In this document: positions 30,761 to 42,565 of the stretch, piece after piece | How positions within the stretch are numbered: position 1 is the first letter of the stretch | Layout of the letters: every line of letters starts with the position of its first letter | Translations under genes and position numbers: made by a program | NCBI GenBank assembly: GCA_951217055.1 | Contig: OX578281.1 | Coordinates: 10,136,447 to 10,200,446, forward strand | From: Gerris lacustris | Taxonomy: Eukaryota; Arthropoda; Insecta; Hemiptera; Gerridae | Direction of reading: 5' to 3' | Length of the DNA stretch: 64,000 bases | Notes under the pieces: model-generated | What the model was told of the DNA's origin: nothing | Database searches by the model: none | What the model saw: the letters and a program-made list of their open reading frames with translations, nothing else

Positions 30761-31489
30761 CACAAAATCAATGTAAGTAATTAAATTCGGTAAATTTAAT
30801 AAAAATGTTAATCGTTACTCACATTATTCAAAATAAATAATTCATTTTTAATAAAGTTTTTATTAAATTCATCTGAACCAACAATCAGTTTAGTTTTGTA
30901 ATATCACATAATAATTTACATAATATGTGCTAAGATTTGAAACGTCTCCTACTCATTACGTATGGGAAAAGTTTTTCGTTTTACCAAAACCTTCTGGAAA
31001 ATTTCTCCTTATCCGAAAAACGGGACAATTTATAGCGGAATTTTCCTTTTCAAAACGCGACTTATGCTTCCCCCCCCCCAAAGTTTTGTTCCAGTTTGTC
31101 TGAGAATATTATTTATTTTCGGTGTATTTTATAAGAAATATGGAAATGTATTTGCAATTTAAATCAATCACAGGGAAGAACTTGCATCTAAGTACCGGTT
31201 AGGGTTTTATAGGATTTATTAAGCATAATACGTTATTTTATTAGAAATCACATTTTTTTTATATGTCCTCATCCCGCTCTACATGAAAGTAAAATGAAAA
31301 AAACCAAATTTAGATGGAAGGTCCAAAAATACAATGTTAAACCCCGCGTGGAGTAAAGGGTCCCTGGTTCGATCTATCGGGGGGTCATAATGGTTTTTAT
31401 CGGTTATAACGACAAGGTATTTTTTTCCAAAAAATTTAATCGCACTATCATAGGGTATTAGCATGCATTGTTTCTCATTTTTAGGACAA

Positions 31490-33500
31490 GGAAATAGGGG
31501 GGGGGGGGGGGGGGACACGCAAAATTTTGATGTTTTTCAACAAAATGGCATTTTGTTTTGTAATCTACTCATCAATACCTTTTATTTGATACCCTACTCA
31601 AAATTTAAAAAAATATTTTTTTCCCCGTGACAGGAATTAGCTGTCATTTTGGATTCCCAGTTAATCAGATCAAATTGCTATTCTTATTTTTTCTATGGCC
31701 CAGCAGACCGCACGTTTTGCATAATTTTATTAACAGCAGAAATATAGTTTTAGGGGGGGGGGGGGAGAGCGCAAAATGTTGATGTTTTTTCCCAAATGGC
31801 GCGGAAAACTAAACACTATCCACTAGTGTAATATATTTTTATAATGTACTCTTCAATACCTTTCATTTGATCCCCCACTCAAAGTTATTAAAAATTATTT
31901 TTTTCCTGTGACATGATACATCTGCTATTTTGGATTTTCCGCGAGACGTGAATTATCCGCCATTTTGAATTTGAACAGGTGATAATTTTGAGTTCGCTAT
32001 ATTTTTCCTGTGTGCGCGTCAAAACGATCTTTAATACTGGAAAGTTTCATGTTTCTATCTCTTTTGATTCAAAAGTTATTGAATGAACCGTACAGAGTGA
32101 CAGACAGACAGACAGACAGACACAGGAACAAAACTATAAGGGTTTCTTTTTTTGTTTTGGTTTTACCAACGAAAATCTAAAAAGAAACCCTTATAGTTTC
32201 ATTCCTGTCTGTCTGTCACGCTGTACGGTTCCAATAACTTTTGAATCAAAAGAGATAAAAACATGAAACTTTCCAGTATTAAATATCGTTTTGACGCGCA
32301 CACAGGAAAAATATAGCAAACTCAAAATTATTAACGGTTCAAATCTAAAATAGCAGATGTATCATCTCACAGGAAAAAAATATTTTTTAAATATTTTGAG
32401 TGGGGTATCAACTGAAAGGTATTGAAGAGTAGATTACAAAAATATATAACACTTGTAGATAGGTTACATTTTTCATGCCATTTTATCCAAAAACATCAAA
32501 ATTTTGTGTGTCCCTCCCTAAAAGATATTTCTGCTGTTACTAAAAAAAAAAAAAAAATGTGCGTTCTGCTGGGCCAAAAATAAGAATAGCAATTTGATCT
32601 GATTATCTTCTTTTTTTTCGTTTATTATTCAGCCACAACTATAAAAATTAATTATATCAAGCAGCTTGTCTCACTTAAAGTAATTACAGCACAGTTACAA
32701 CTCAGATTCGGAGACCCCACCCAGTGGTGGTACTCCAATAATTTTGATTACAAAGTATTAGTTTCGAAGATGGTCACGGGGCCATTTTCTCTTTAGGCGT
32801 CATCTCGGATTACCAGGAATATCAGGAGAGGATAGGTTCTGGACGAGAGGATTAGGATGGTGGATGAGCTTGGCGTGGAAGGACTTGTAACGAGAGGATG
32901 CTAGGATATGGACATAGGGAACATTTAGGTCGTTATGTATTATACGGTTGGCCACGTAGGAGGGAGCATTACATATTTTTCGTAGAATTATGGATTGCAT
33001 GGATTGGATCTTGTAAGAATTCGATGGTTTGGTCCCCACAGTTCAAGTCCCTATGTCCAAATGGGTTTTATAATTTGATTATAAACAGTTAGTTTGTTCG
33101 TTAGTGACAAATTAGATCTGTTGTCCAAAAGTCTGAGTAAAGTATTGTATCGTGGCTTCATGTCTGTTCGTTTTAGTCTTGTATGTAAGTTCCAGGTGAG
33201 TCCAAAAACATCAAAATTTTGCGTGTCCCTCCCAAAAAGATATTTCTGCTGTTACTGAAAAAAAAAAAAAAATGTGCGTTCTGCTGAGCCAAAAATAAGA
33301 ATTGCAATTTGATCTGATTATCTGGGAATCCAAAATGGCGGATAATTCATGTCATGCGGGTTTTTTTTGAAATTTTGTGTGGGGTATCAAATAAAAGGTA
33401 TTACAAAGTAGATTACAAAAACGCTAGTCTAAATTGTTTAATTTTCCACGGCATTTTGTCAAAAAGCTTCAAAATTTTGTGTGCCCCGCACCCTCCTTTT
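31490..33500. repeat. Family E copies arranged head to head (long inverted repeat), one interrupted by a LINE
   Basis: From about 32150 leftward and from about 32160 rightward the same repeat reads outward: AGGGTTTC hairpin head, CTGTCTGTCTGTC tract, ACGGTTCCAATAACTTTTG, CGTTTTGACGCGCACAC, GGGTATCAA-type core. The two arms form a palindrome of some 450-600 bp per side centred near 32160. The right arm is split by the LINE at 32609-33200. G-runs and C-runs (31497-31514, 31753-31765) are part of the family. Confidence 0.65.
32609..33200 (-). mobile_element. 5'-truncated Jockey-like LINE with 123-bp target duplication
   Basis: The minus strand encodes the end of a Jockey-type reverse transcriptase (ILRKICNAPSYVANRIIH, DLNVPYVHILASSRYKSFH, KLIHHPNPLVQNL), frame 33039-32800. 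Family members usually read ...LR-ITNAPWYV-N--LH-DL-I...HPNPL. The 3' end has AATAAA followed by an A-rich tail (CGAAAAAAAAG). On both sides lies the same 123-bp segment (32486-32608 and 33201-33323) with about five mismatches. That is a far longer target duplication than usual. The element is dead through 5' truncation. Confidence 0.82.
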
Positions 33501-33894
33501 TTTTTAAACTAATTCCATGTTCACAGTACCAACGAAAACCTTTTTATGTGTTATGTGAGACTATCATCATCATCATCATATCACATAATAACATAATCAG
33601 TTGGCAAGTGGCTGGCAAAAGGAGGAGGTACAAAAGGCATCGTAGAGAAAGGGTTGTTAAAGGTTCTTTTAATAATTTTGTGCTGATAAAATAAACATTT
33701 TTTTTGTAGTTTTCTCAAAAAGAACAATTATTGACATTTCGAAGTAGGTTTATAGGAATAAATGAGGTGGGTATAGTCAGATGTTATTTAAATAAAAAAA
33801 TATTTTAAGTATGTTTTCACAAAAAAATAATCAGTAGACAAACAAACTGTAGGTGACGTCAAAAGCGGTGGTTACTATCTGTAACTAAGTACAC

Positions 33895-33980
33895 CGAAGG
33901 GGGGGTGGGAGATACTGAGGGGTGTATAGTAATGTAGAGGGGGGTACGAGGGGGTAGCTACACCGAGGGGGGTATCTCAC
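33895..33980 (+). promoter_or_regulatory. G-rich tract upstream of the ERG channel exon
   Basis: Runs of G (GGGGGGGTGGGAG, GAGGGGTG, GAGGGGGGTACGAGGGGG, CCGAGGGGGG) cluster in about 85 bp and repeat CACCGAGGGGG-type words. This could form a G-quadruplex on the plus strand or simply mark a GC-rich promoter-proximal region. It lies about 500 bp before the ERG start codon. Confidence 0.4.
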
Positions 33981-34015
33981 TCAGTTAGTGCCGGGAAGCC
34001 CGTTCGTATAGGTCA
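33981..34015 (+). promoter_or_regulatory. Candidate initiator plus DPE for the ERG gene
   Basis: TCAGTT at 33981 matches the arthropod initiator. With A at 33983 as +1, AGGTC falls at +28 to +32, one mismatch from the downstream promoter element. This would give a 471-nt 5' leader to the ATG at 34454 if unspliced. Short motifs like these occur by chance. Confidence 0.28.
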
Positions 34016-34453
34016 GATAGCGCGTGATTCGGGTCCTCCCGAATAACATTAAAATAACACCTTAAAACGTAACGCGCAAATATTAATAATTAAGACAATT
34101 AAATTGAAACCTTTACAATTAATAATTTTACACATCGATACTTCTAAATCAATTAGTGATCTATTAAATTCTTTATTCAATTAAAAAAAAAATAAATGAT
34201 ATATTGACTATGTATAGATAATTTTTTTATAACGTAATACGCTTTACTAAATTAATTAATTAATAATTAAAAAATAAAATGATTTTAAAATCAAGCTACG
34301 CGGCCCCTTTTTCAAAATACTTTATAAGTGATTTCGCTATATTTTTATTATATAAATATTTATCGGCTATTCTAATTTGATTTTTAGTTTTATTAAGTGT
34401 TTGCACTTGTTTTTACTTTTCTTTGAAGCAGTTAGTTATTAAAGACACCGAAG

Positions 34454-34529
34454 ATGCCTGTAAGAAGGGGTCACGTTGCTCCCAGGACAACAATCATCGA
34501 AACCATCATCAGAAAATTTGATACCCACA
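34454..34529 (+). CDS. sei: First coding exon of an ERG-type voltage-gated potassium channel (KCNH2/seizure)
   Basis: Codes MPVRRGHVAPRTTIIE then TIIRKFDTH plus one base of a split codon, ending at donor CACA|GTGAGT. The MPVRRGHVAP...TIIRKF sequence is the hallmark N-terminal cap of ERG channels (vertebrate KCNH2, Drosophila seizure). The cap precedes the PAS domain and slows channel deactivation. The exon carries 76 coding nucleotides (25 codons plus one base), the same as human KCNH2 exon 1 as I recall it. The PAS exon that should follow was not found down to 64000, so intron 1 probably exceeds 29 kb. The channel itself would act in the plasma membrane of excitable cells. Confidence 0.88.
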
Positions 34530-34656
34530 GTGAGTTCCCATGTTCCATTTTTTTTTAATTTTCATTAATTTTTTTTTTAAGTAGAAGCACTCAATAGAGC
34601 AGCGAGAGTAGTTAATCTTTGAGTAAATAAGTCCTATGATAGACTTAGAATTGTTA

Positions 34657-35460
34657 GGGTCCGTAAGCAAAACCAAGGACCCTTATATGTTCCTGCGTGT
34701 CTGTCTGTCAGTCCGTCCGTCTGTCGCCTGCTCTCACGGCTACACCTTTTGTCCGATCACTTTGAAATTTGGTATATTTGTGTATATTACCTACCCACAC
34801 ATTTTAAAAATGTAGTGACTAAAAAAACTTATTTTTTAAAAAGATAAGGATAAAAAACAAAAAGTACAAATAGTTAGTTCTTTTATTTTGTCCCTTTTCA
34901 AAATTCTCGTTAAGTATAACTTAGCAGTGTGATTTTATATTTTTTATTAGGGTCCGTAGGCAAAACCAAGGACCCTTATATTTTCCTGCGTGTGTTTGTC
35001 TGTCCGTCTGTCGCCTGCTCTCACGGTGACACCTTTCGTCAGATCACTTTGAAATTTGGCATATATGTGTCTTGTACCTTCCCATACATTTTTCTTAAAA
35101 AAACTATTTTCCAAAATAATAAAGGGAAAAAAACTTAAGGGTTAAAATATATATATATTTTTTTTGGAGATCGTGTGGGGTATCATATGAAAGGGTACGT
35201 CGAGCTGATTACAAAATATATATATACCTTTTTGGTTTTAAGCTTTGATAGGGGTGAAGAGTAGGTGCGTTTGAAGTTAGTGTGAAAAGTGCCCCCCCCC
35301 CCCTCTATCTCGCTTATGTAAAGTGCACAAAATCTGAACAAATTTCTGACCATTCTTCGACTAAAAATAAAGATACCACTTGGAGATTTCGATTTTTGTT
35401 TTATTGACAATATACATTTTTTTTTTTTTAAAATAATTATGCTTTTTTCGATGTATTTTA
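34657..35460 (+). repeat. Dispersed repeat 'family F', two copies in tandem
   Basis: The head AGGGTCCGTAAGCAAAACC, closing with GGACCCTTATA, starts at about 34657 and again at 34949. It is followed by TCCGTCTGTCGCCTGCTCTC, TCACTTTGAAATTTGG and, in the second, GGGGTATCATATGAAAGGG. A third copy lies at 38979-39430. The AGGGTCC/GGACCCT arms form a 7-bp stem. Non-coding. Confidence 0.7.
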
Positions 35461-35733
35461 TATGTTTAATGTTCGGTTAACAGCAATAAAACACTTTATC
35501 AGAAGTTTGTTAATGTGTTTTGAGAATATCAGACCCATAGGATAGTTCATTTTTAGCATTTTAAAAAGCACCAAAAGAATACTGTGTTGCCTATACGCAC
35601 CCCCTCACTGTGCGCTGTCTAGCACACACTTGACCTGTTTATTAGTTGTATCTTTTGTTATTATTTTTGAATACCGTTATACATGGAACAACAATTATCA
35701 CCGATTTACCATTCTTAAATCATTATTGTTATC

Positions 35734-35778
35734 AGAATGGTTTAAAGGCAGAGTGGTATAAGTCAACATCCAAAACCT

Positions 35779-35853
<75 letters not shown>

Positions 35854-36054
35854 AATTACACTTATATATCATATAAATATATTATTACAATTACATATAT
35901 ACATTTATATATTATATTTATATGTATGGATGTAATATACATTATACATCTATAATCAGATATATACAAAAACATGTATAATCATGTATACATATATAAC
36001 TAAATATACAAGTTTTAAATATTGACTTATACCACTCTGCCTTTAAACCATTCT
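35734..36054. mobile_element. MITE, 321 bp, with a TA-rich core
   Basis: Perfect 32-bp terminal inverted repeats. The left starts AGAATGGTTTAAAGGCAGAG; the right ends with its reverse complement at 36054. Both are flanked by GTTATC (35728-35733 and 36055-36060). The interior is a long (TA)n tract (about 35787-35850) and related AT-rich sequence. Open frames across the TA tract are meaningless. Confidence 0.8.
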
Positions 36055-36556
36055 GTTATCAGTTGCAATAAAATACAAGTTATACTTTATACTTAAGAAA
36101 ATCTAATAATTTGCTTAGAAATTCTATTTTAACTTGTTTTTGGACTTTATTTTAAGTATTAGACCGTTGTACTTGAAACAATATATAATAAAAACGATAT
36201 ACATAAAAACTAACAATATATATTATACAAACGATATTCATGGAACAATTTATAATATTAAGTTATATTTTCTCATTATTTTGAATATTATTCGTTATAC
36301 AATACTTGGAACAACAATTATCATCTATATACGGAATACCATTCTCAAATCATTGGTAGTCGAAGTAATCATCAATGTAATTAAAAGCTATAAAACAAGT
36401 TCCAGTTTATTCTTCACTTGTCCATTAATGAGCTTAGAATTCCGATTTTCATTTATTTTAAATATTACTCCGTTGTACTTGACACAATATATAATAAAAG
36501 CTATATAGCTTTATTTTTAGCTTTGTTCCATGTATATACATGGAACAATAACAATA

Positions 36557-37019
36557 TCTATATGTATAAAAGTCAACGTATGTGTGTGTATGTCCTTTAA
36601 TTTTACAAGTCTACAGTTTTAGTCCGATATCGATGAAAATTTGCACACTTTACTTTCAAAGTAAGGGGAAAATCACTGTCTACATGAATTTTCGAATAAA
36701 TTTTGGTACACAGGAGTAAGGGTTACAAGTAATTAATACGGAGTCAAAGTAATGAATACCCTTCATGATGCATATCGTTGAAAAGCTCTTAAGAGAACAG
36801 TAATTGTTGTTTTGTACAGTTTTGTCATATTTTCATATAGGAGGGGGTTACCTTGGGATATTAGCAAATTATCCTATCAAAGAGGAGGGGGTATAGAAAT
36901 AAGCGGGAGGGATAGAATCTAGATATTCTCGTAAAGTAAAATAATTTAAATGTTTCTTGATGGTAGTTTATAAACTTATCAAATTAAAATAACACTCCGT
37001 AGCGAAGCACTCTAGCTAG
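36557..37019 (+). mobile_element. Non-autonomous Helitron, 463 bp
   Basis: Starts TCTATATGTATAAAAGTCAA after an A and ends CCGTAGCGAAGCACTCTAG...CTAG before a T (37019/37020). Helitrons insert between A and T, begin with TC and end in CTRR. The TCTATATGTATAAAAGTC start and the GTAGCGAAGCAC end are typical of insect Helitrons. The 3' hairpin is degraded. It interrupts one of the AT-rich repeat units. No coding capacity. Confidence 0.75.
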
Positions 37020-37939
37020 TATATTATAAAAACGATATTCATGGAACAATATATTTTATTAAGTTATGTTTTTAATATTAGTCGTTATACAATACATGGG
37101 ATAACAATTATCATCTATGTACCGAATACCATTCTCAAATCATTGGTAGTCGAGGTAATCATTAATTTAATTAAAAGCAATAAAAAAAGCAACAATCCTA
37201 TATTATATTCTAAAAGGTCACGATAGTTATGTCCCAGCCCCTTTTAACCTAAGTTACCATGCTCAAAAATGTTCAAAAAATATTTTTCTTTGACTTTCTA
37301 ACTATGATCCTAGATAGGAAATATCATGTAGTTTGTACTAAATATAATTTCTTTCTTATTTTTGTGTAACTTGTCGGGAATTTAATAAAAAGTCTTGTCC
37401 CAGCAATCGGTCACGATAGTTACTTCACAATAGTTACCAAGAATTTTACTTATGTTTAATGGTTAAATCTAAACATTTTTTAAGGTAAATTCAGCACAAA
37501 ATACTCAATGCACGTAAGAACACAAAAATAAATTTAAAAAAAATTGCCTTTCCCCTTCGAAATCAAACTAACAACGGAAAAATAAATAAAATTAGGAGAA
37601 ATTCCAAAGAAATGAGGATAGAGTGAAAAACAAAAAAATACAGAGAAATTATGTACTCTTTATCTTTATAGTTTACTCTCTTTGTAGTTAATAGCTATAT
37701 CTTAGAACCAACAAGAATTATTTCATTTTACTAATTTCTTTGAATTAAAATCCTTCTAAATAATTCTTATTTAACAGAGAGAAATTAAAGTGGGTTTTAT
37801 TCATATATTAACAAATCTAGTTTATGAGTTCTAAGAAATTAAATTAAAAATAAAATGTTACAAAACTATTATAGATATTCTCACTAATAAACTCTAATTA
37901 TTATTATTATTATTTTTTTTTTTTATTATTATTTTATTA

Positions 37940-38140
37940 CTTTGGTCACTTTAACCGAAATAAATTTCCTTGAAGGGACCAGAAGAAGGTGGTCACTGGT
38001 AAAAATAGGCAGATGGTCACAATAAGCAGACGAATATGTACAGGTTGTAATGAATTTTTGAAGGGACCACGAAAAGGTGGTCATATTGACCAAGTGGTAT
38101 ACACGGGTGGTCACTTTACCTGGTTTTACTGTATATTAAA
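37940..38140. mobile_element. Fragment of a pogo/Tigger-like MITE
   Basis: The right end reads GGTGGTCACTTTACCTGG then TTTTACTG and TA. GGTGGTCAC and AAGGGACCA words repeat through the segment. The left terminal repeat is missing or degraded (TGGTCACTTTAACCG near 37943). Confidence 0.45.
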
Positions 38141-38243
38141 ATGATTGAAGGCCGTCTTAAATTCGATTTATTTTTTTTATACCAAAACAGATTCCCAAAA
38201 TTGGGATGCGTCTTAAATTCGATGGCGTATATAAAGGTTCTTA

Positions 38244-38449
38244 CAGTGGAGTAGCTAGGGCTTGCAAGAACTTTTTGGGGGCCCCTCACCTAAAAAGGCC
38301 CCTGGGAATGGTATAGGAGATTGTGATGTAAAGGGGCCCCGTCAGCATTTGTACAAAGATAGTAATTTTATGTTAATTCATTTATTGGATTTGGGGGCCC
38401 CCCTAGCATCGGGGGCCCAACCGCAATGCGGGCTTTAGTTACGCCACTG
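38244..38449. mobile_element. hAT-like MITE, 206 bp
   Basis: The ends are CAGTGGAGTAGCTAGGGC and GCTTTAGTTACGCCACTG, an imperfect inverted repeat of the CAGTGGCGTA type common in hAT elements. The flanks GGTTCTTA and GGCTCGTA agree at 6 of 8 positions, a decayed 8-bp target duplication. GGGGCCCC-rich interior. Confidence 0.7.
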
Positions 38450-38978
38450 GGCTCGTATACATTATAAAAACCATATTTATGGAACAATATATTATAAAAA
38501 TAAGATGCCCGGAATACAATTCTCAGACGATTGAGAATATCTAATTATAATTCCAAGATGTTTTTAATTTTAATATTAATCCGCTATACATAAAAGTTAT
38601 ATTATCGATGTACAGAGTACCATTGTCAAATCATCGAGGAGTGATTTTCTATGAAGTTAATATTATCAATTTGTTATCAGTTGTTATATAACAAGTTCAA
38701 GTTTATACTTGAGTAAGTCCAATGTTTGTATTAGAATTCAAATTCCATTTTTTTTTTTTTTTTTTTTTTTTTTTGTAATTATTTTAAAATATTAATCGAT
38801 AAACATAGAACAACAATTATTATCGATGACTTCAGTTCCATTCTCAAATCATTGAGACATTATGATTTACAAAGTAAACATTATCAATTTGTTATAAGTT
38901 GTAATTAAAGAAAGTTATAGTTTATACAGAAGTAGGTGCCCATCGGCATGAATTTGCATTTATTTTAACTAATTTATT

Positions 38979-39430
38979 AGGGTCCGTAGGCAAAACCAAA
39001 GACCCATATATTTTCCTGCGTGTGTCTGTCCGTCCGTCCTGTCGCATGCTCTCACGGCTATACCTTTCGTCCGATCACTTTGAAATTTAGCATGTATGTG
39101 TCTTGTACCTACCCACATATTTTAAAAATATAGTGACTTAAAAAAAATATTTTTCAAAAAAAATTAGTGTAAAAAAACTTAGGGGTTAAAAATTTTACAT
39201 TTTTTTTCGACACCGTAAGGGGTATCATATGAAAGGGTACGTCGAGCTGATTACAATAATATATAATTCTTTGGTTATAACTTTGATAGGGCGAGTGTAG
39301 GCGAGTTTGAAGTGGGTGTGAAACGTGTGTATCTCGCTTATGTGAAGTGCAAAAAATCTGAAAAAATTCCTGAACATTCTTCGACCAAAAGTAAAGATAC
39401 CACTTTTTGGAAATTTCGAAAAAAATATTA
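38979..39430 (+). repeat. Family F repeat, third copy
   Basis: AGGGTCCGTAGGCAAAACC head, GTCCGTCCTGTCGCATGCTC, TTTGAAATTTAGCATG and GGGGTATCATATGAAAGGG in the same order as at 34949. Followed directly by a (TA)n tract. Confidence 0.7.
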
Positions 39431-39435
39431 TTTTA

Positions 39436-39934
<499 letters not shown>

Positions 39935-40236
39935 ATAAGGAGCTATGTGAACATTTTTTATGTCTCCGATTTCCAAAATTCTGACAGTAATCCGTTTTAG
40001 ACATCAGATGAACATTATTAGTTTCTTTTCTGTCAGTCTGTCTGTAACTCAATTTTTATGAACCAACATCTAACATCTTTTAAAGAATTTAGATAATAAT
40101 TTAGATGACAGATCTAAATCATAATTAGTCCATTTTTGGTCTCATATAAGTTAACCTTCTTCGCCCATTTTTATTCTCTTCAACAAGCGCAGAAACATAC
40201 ATTTATTTACACATATATCTAGTAAGTACTCGTCTG

Positions 40237-40930
40237 ATTTTTAGGGTTTTGTAGATACTTCTCAAAACCCTTATACCGAGGGTGATGTGTCCGTCCGTCC
40301 GTCGCTCTTTGGTTCATAGGGCCCAAACCGTTTAAGCGAAAGTACTGAAATTTAAAACACTGGTACAACTTTTTGACCCAACCACAGGAAAAATATACAG
40401 AAGTTCATAATTAGATTTGCGCATGCGCATTTCGAAAAAATGTGGTAAACTCAAAAATGTATATTTTTTTTAATTTTTGAGTAGGGTATCAAATGAAAGC
40501 TGCTGAAGAGTAGGACACAAATATATATATATGATTTTTTAAATGTTGCATTCCTTATTGGTTAAATAAATCAAAATATACCCCAAAAAAATTCCCCCCC
40601 CCCCAACCACTATAGATCGGCTGGTGCTAAAATTTCGAAATAATTCATACTAATACCTTATATTGGGGCGATGATATTTCCGGGAGTTCATTCCCAGGTT
40701 TTAAAAATTACTAATTTTGTGCGCGAAAATTTGGAGTACGCCCAAAATTTTATTTTTTAAAAATTTTGAGTTGGGTATCAAATGAAAGCTGCTGAAGGGT
40801 AGGATACAAATATATATTTGCTTTTTTAAATTTTTAATCCTTTATTGGTTTTATAAGTCAAAATATACCCCCAACCCCCCCCCCCCAAATTTTATATAAT
40901 GGCTGGTCTTAAAATTTTTAAATGATTCAT
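40237..40930 (+). repeat. Dispersed repeat 'family G' with internal duplication
   Basis: The head AGGGTTTTGTAGATACTTC pairs with CAAAACCCT in a 9-bp stem, followed by GTCCGTCCGTCCGTCGC. A block with GAGTAGGGTATCAAATGAAAG at about 40480 is repeated as GAGTTGGGTATCAAATGAAAG near 40768. C-runs and ACCCCC runs follow each. The middle of the element at 59025-60321 contains the reverse complement of this family. Confidence 0.6.
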
Positions 40931-41224
40931 GGTTACACCGTATGGTTGGGCGATGAAAATTTCTTAAAAAATGTAATTTATCTTGTCGTTATTACCTTTA
41001 AAAAACCCTTAGGATCGAAGAAAAAGAAACATAATTTCATAACGGGTATGCTTAATCATCTACAAAACCCTAAAAAGTACTTGGACGCAAGTACTTCCCT
41101 GTGATTTTTATGAAATTTGAATGGTTTGTCGAAAGTAGCCCGTAGATAGTCCCAGATTAATTAACCGTCTGCTCTCTTTAAATTTTGTTAAATTGATACT
41201 TTAATCTAATCCATGTAAAAAAAA

Positions 41225-41350
41225 TCGGGTACAGGGTACCTCGGAACTTTTCCTCACTTCTGAGGTCACTAAAGTGGCCTCTCCTGCTGCTTTGCAGGAG
41301 GAGGAAGCAGCATTGGACGTGGTCAGTACTTGGATGGGTGACCGTTCAAA
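41225..41350 (+). repeat. Fragment resembling 5S rRNA box C, probably from a 5S-derived SINE
   Basis: GTCAGTACTTGGATGGGTG and the following ACCG (41322-41344) match the conserved intermediate-element/box C region of 5S rRNA (GGTTAGTACTTGGATGGGTGACC in animals). The upstream part, with CCTGCTGCTTTGCAGGAGG forming a small hairpin, does not resemble 5S. So this is a derived fragment, such as from a SINE3-type element, and not a 5S gene. Confidence 0.55.
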
Positions 41351-42440
41351 ACAAACTGATTTACTATCATTCTTAAAAAAAAACCTTATTTTTAATACCT
41401 TTATTTTATTTAATTATTTGAAGTTTGGCGGTATTTTGACAGATGTAAACAAACTTTGACGTCATCAAAATTATCGCACTAATTAATAATTATATTCGCT
41501 TAATAACTTTTAAACTAATAAATGGAATTTCATCGGGGTTTTTTTATATTTGTTCCTTCATTTTTTCCGGCTCCAAAGATATGCTATAGGTACGTCAAAA
41601 ACCTATTCATACTTTCGGTATTATTAAACGTCAAAGTTTAAAAATTGATAACTTCAAAATGACGGCCAATATCAAAATGAAATTTGGTGGGCTTTTTTGT
41701 CATACAAAGAGGTATATTCGTGCCAAATTTCAACTCGATCTGGACAATTGTCGATTTATTACGATTTTTTAAAAATTTTCCGGGCGGCACCACTACATGT
41801 AAGGACTGATTTTTCTGCCAAGTTTCAACTCTCTAGGTTAAATACCTTGGGCGCTACGATGATAACACACACACATACACACATACATACACTCATACAT
41901 ACATACATACAGACGTCATGCTGAAAACCACTCAGGAGGTCTTAAAAACAACCAAAACGGATAATTCCGTTGAAATTGATTCCGTTTTAATTTTTTAAAC
42001 CCACTTTTTTGGACTCAGAGGGCCTCAAAACGTGTAAATCCATCAAAATCTCAAAATCGAATTTTCGCGCAATCACAATACTTTCTCTTTATATGAGAAA
42101 GTAAAAAATTATTGAAATTCAGAAACTCTTATTGAAGTAATTAATTGTAATTTGCTTTTAAATTTAGATAGGAAATAGAAACATTGACTGGGAAAGGGAT
42201 AACAGTTCATTTATTTATATCTTCATAATATATTCTGTTATTTATTCTTCATAAATAACATATTGAACATTTATCTATTTAAGAGAAGAATAATGTTATT
42301 CCCCTAACAACTATAAGTATGTGAAAATGTGTTATTTATACGTTCAAATGGTTGCATTTGATTAAAAAACTACTTGCCAATTACAGTAGCACATAGCTTC
42401 ATCGTGCTCCACCACTGGACCACTGGTAAAATTATGTCTA
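41351..42440. other. Unassigned repeat-derived sequence
   Basis: Contains phrases typical of the dispersed modules (GCCAAATTTCAACTC near 41730 and GCCAAGTTTCAACTC near 41817, about 87 bp apart) and a (CACATA)n-like tract near 41865-41910. No gene was recognised. Confidence 0.4.
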
Positions 42441-42445
42441 TTAAG

Positions 42446-42565
42446 ATAGATTTCATAATATCAGTATTATGCTATGCGCATGCGATATAGATTTCAATCA
42501 GTATTATGCTGTGCGCATGCGATATAGATTTCAATCAGTATTATGCTGTGCGCATGCGATATAAA
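42446..42565 (+). repeat. 37-bp tandem repeat, about three copies
   Basis: The unit contains CAGTATTATGCTGTGCGCA followed by TGCGATATAGATTTCAAT, with copies of GCGCATGC at 42476, 42513 and 42550. Each unit has the half-palindrome TGCGCATGCGA, close to an NRF-1 site. Confidence 0.85.

Larger units (their letters stand above)
36100..38960 (+). repeat. Diverged repeats of a ~300-400-bp AT-rich unit
   Basis: Phrases such as GTTATACAATACTTGGAAC, ACAACAATTATCATCTAT, ACCATTCTCAAATCATTG and ATATTATAAAAACGATATTC recur near 36180-36400, 37020-37190, 38455-38700 and 38780-38930. This suggests an old tandem duplication later broken by a Helitron and a MITE. No gene was recognised. Confidence 0.5.

Noticed and set aside
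41315..41345. 5S rRNA gene
   Set aside because: Only the box C region matches; the rest of a ~120-nt 5S sequence is missing.
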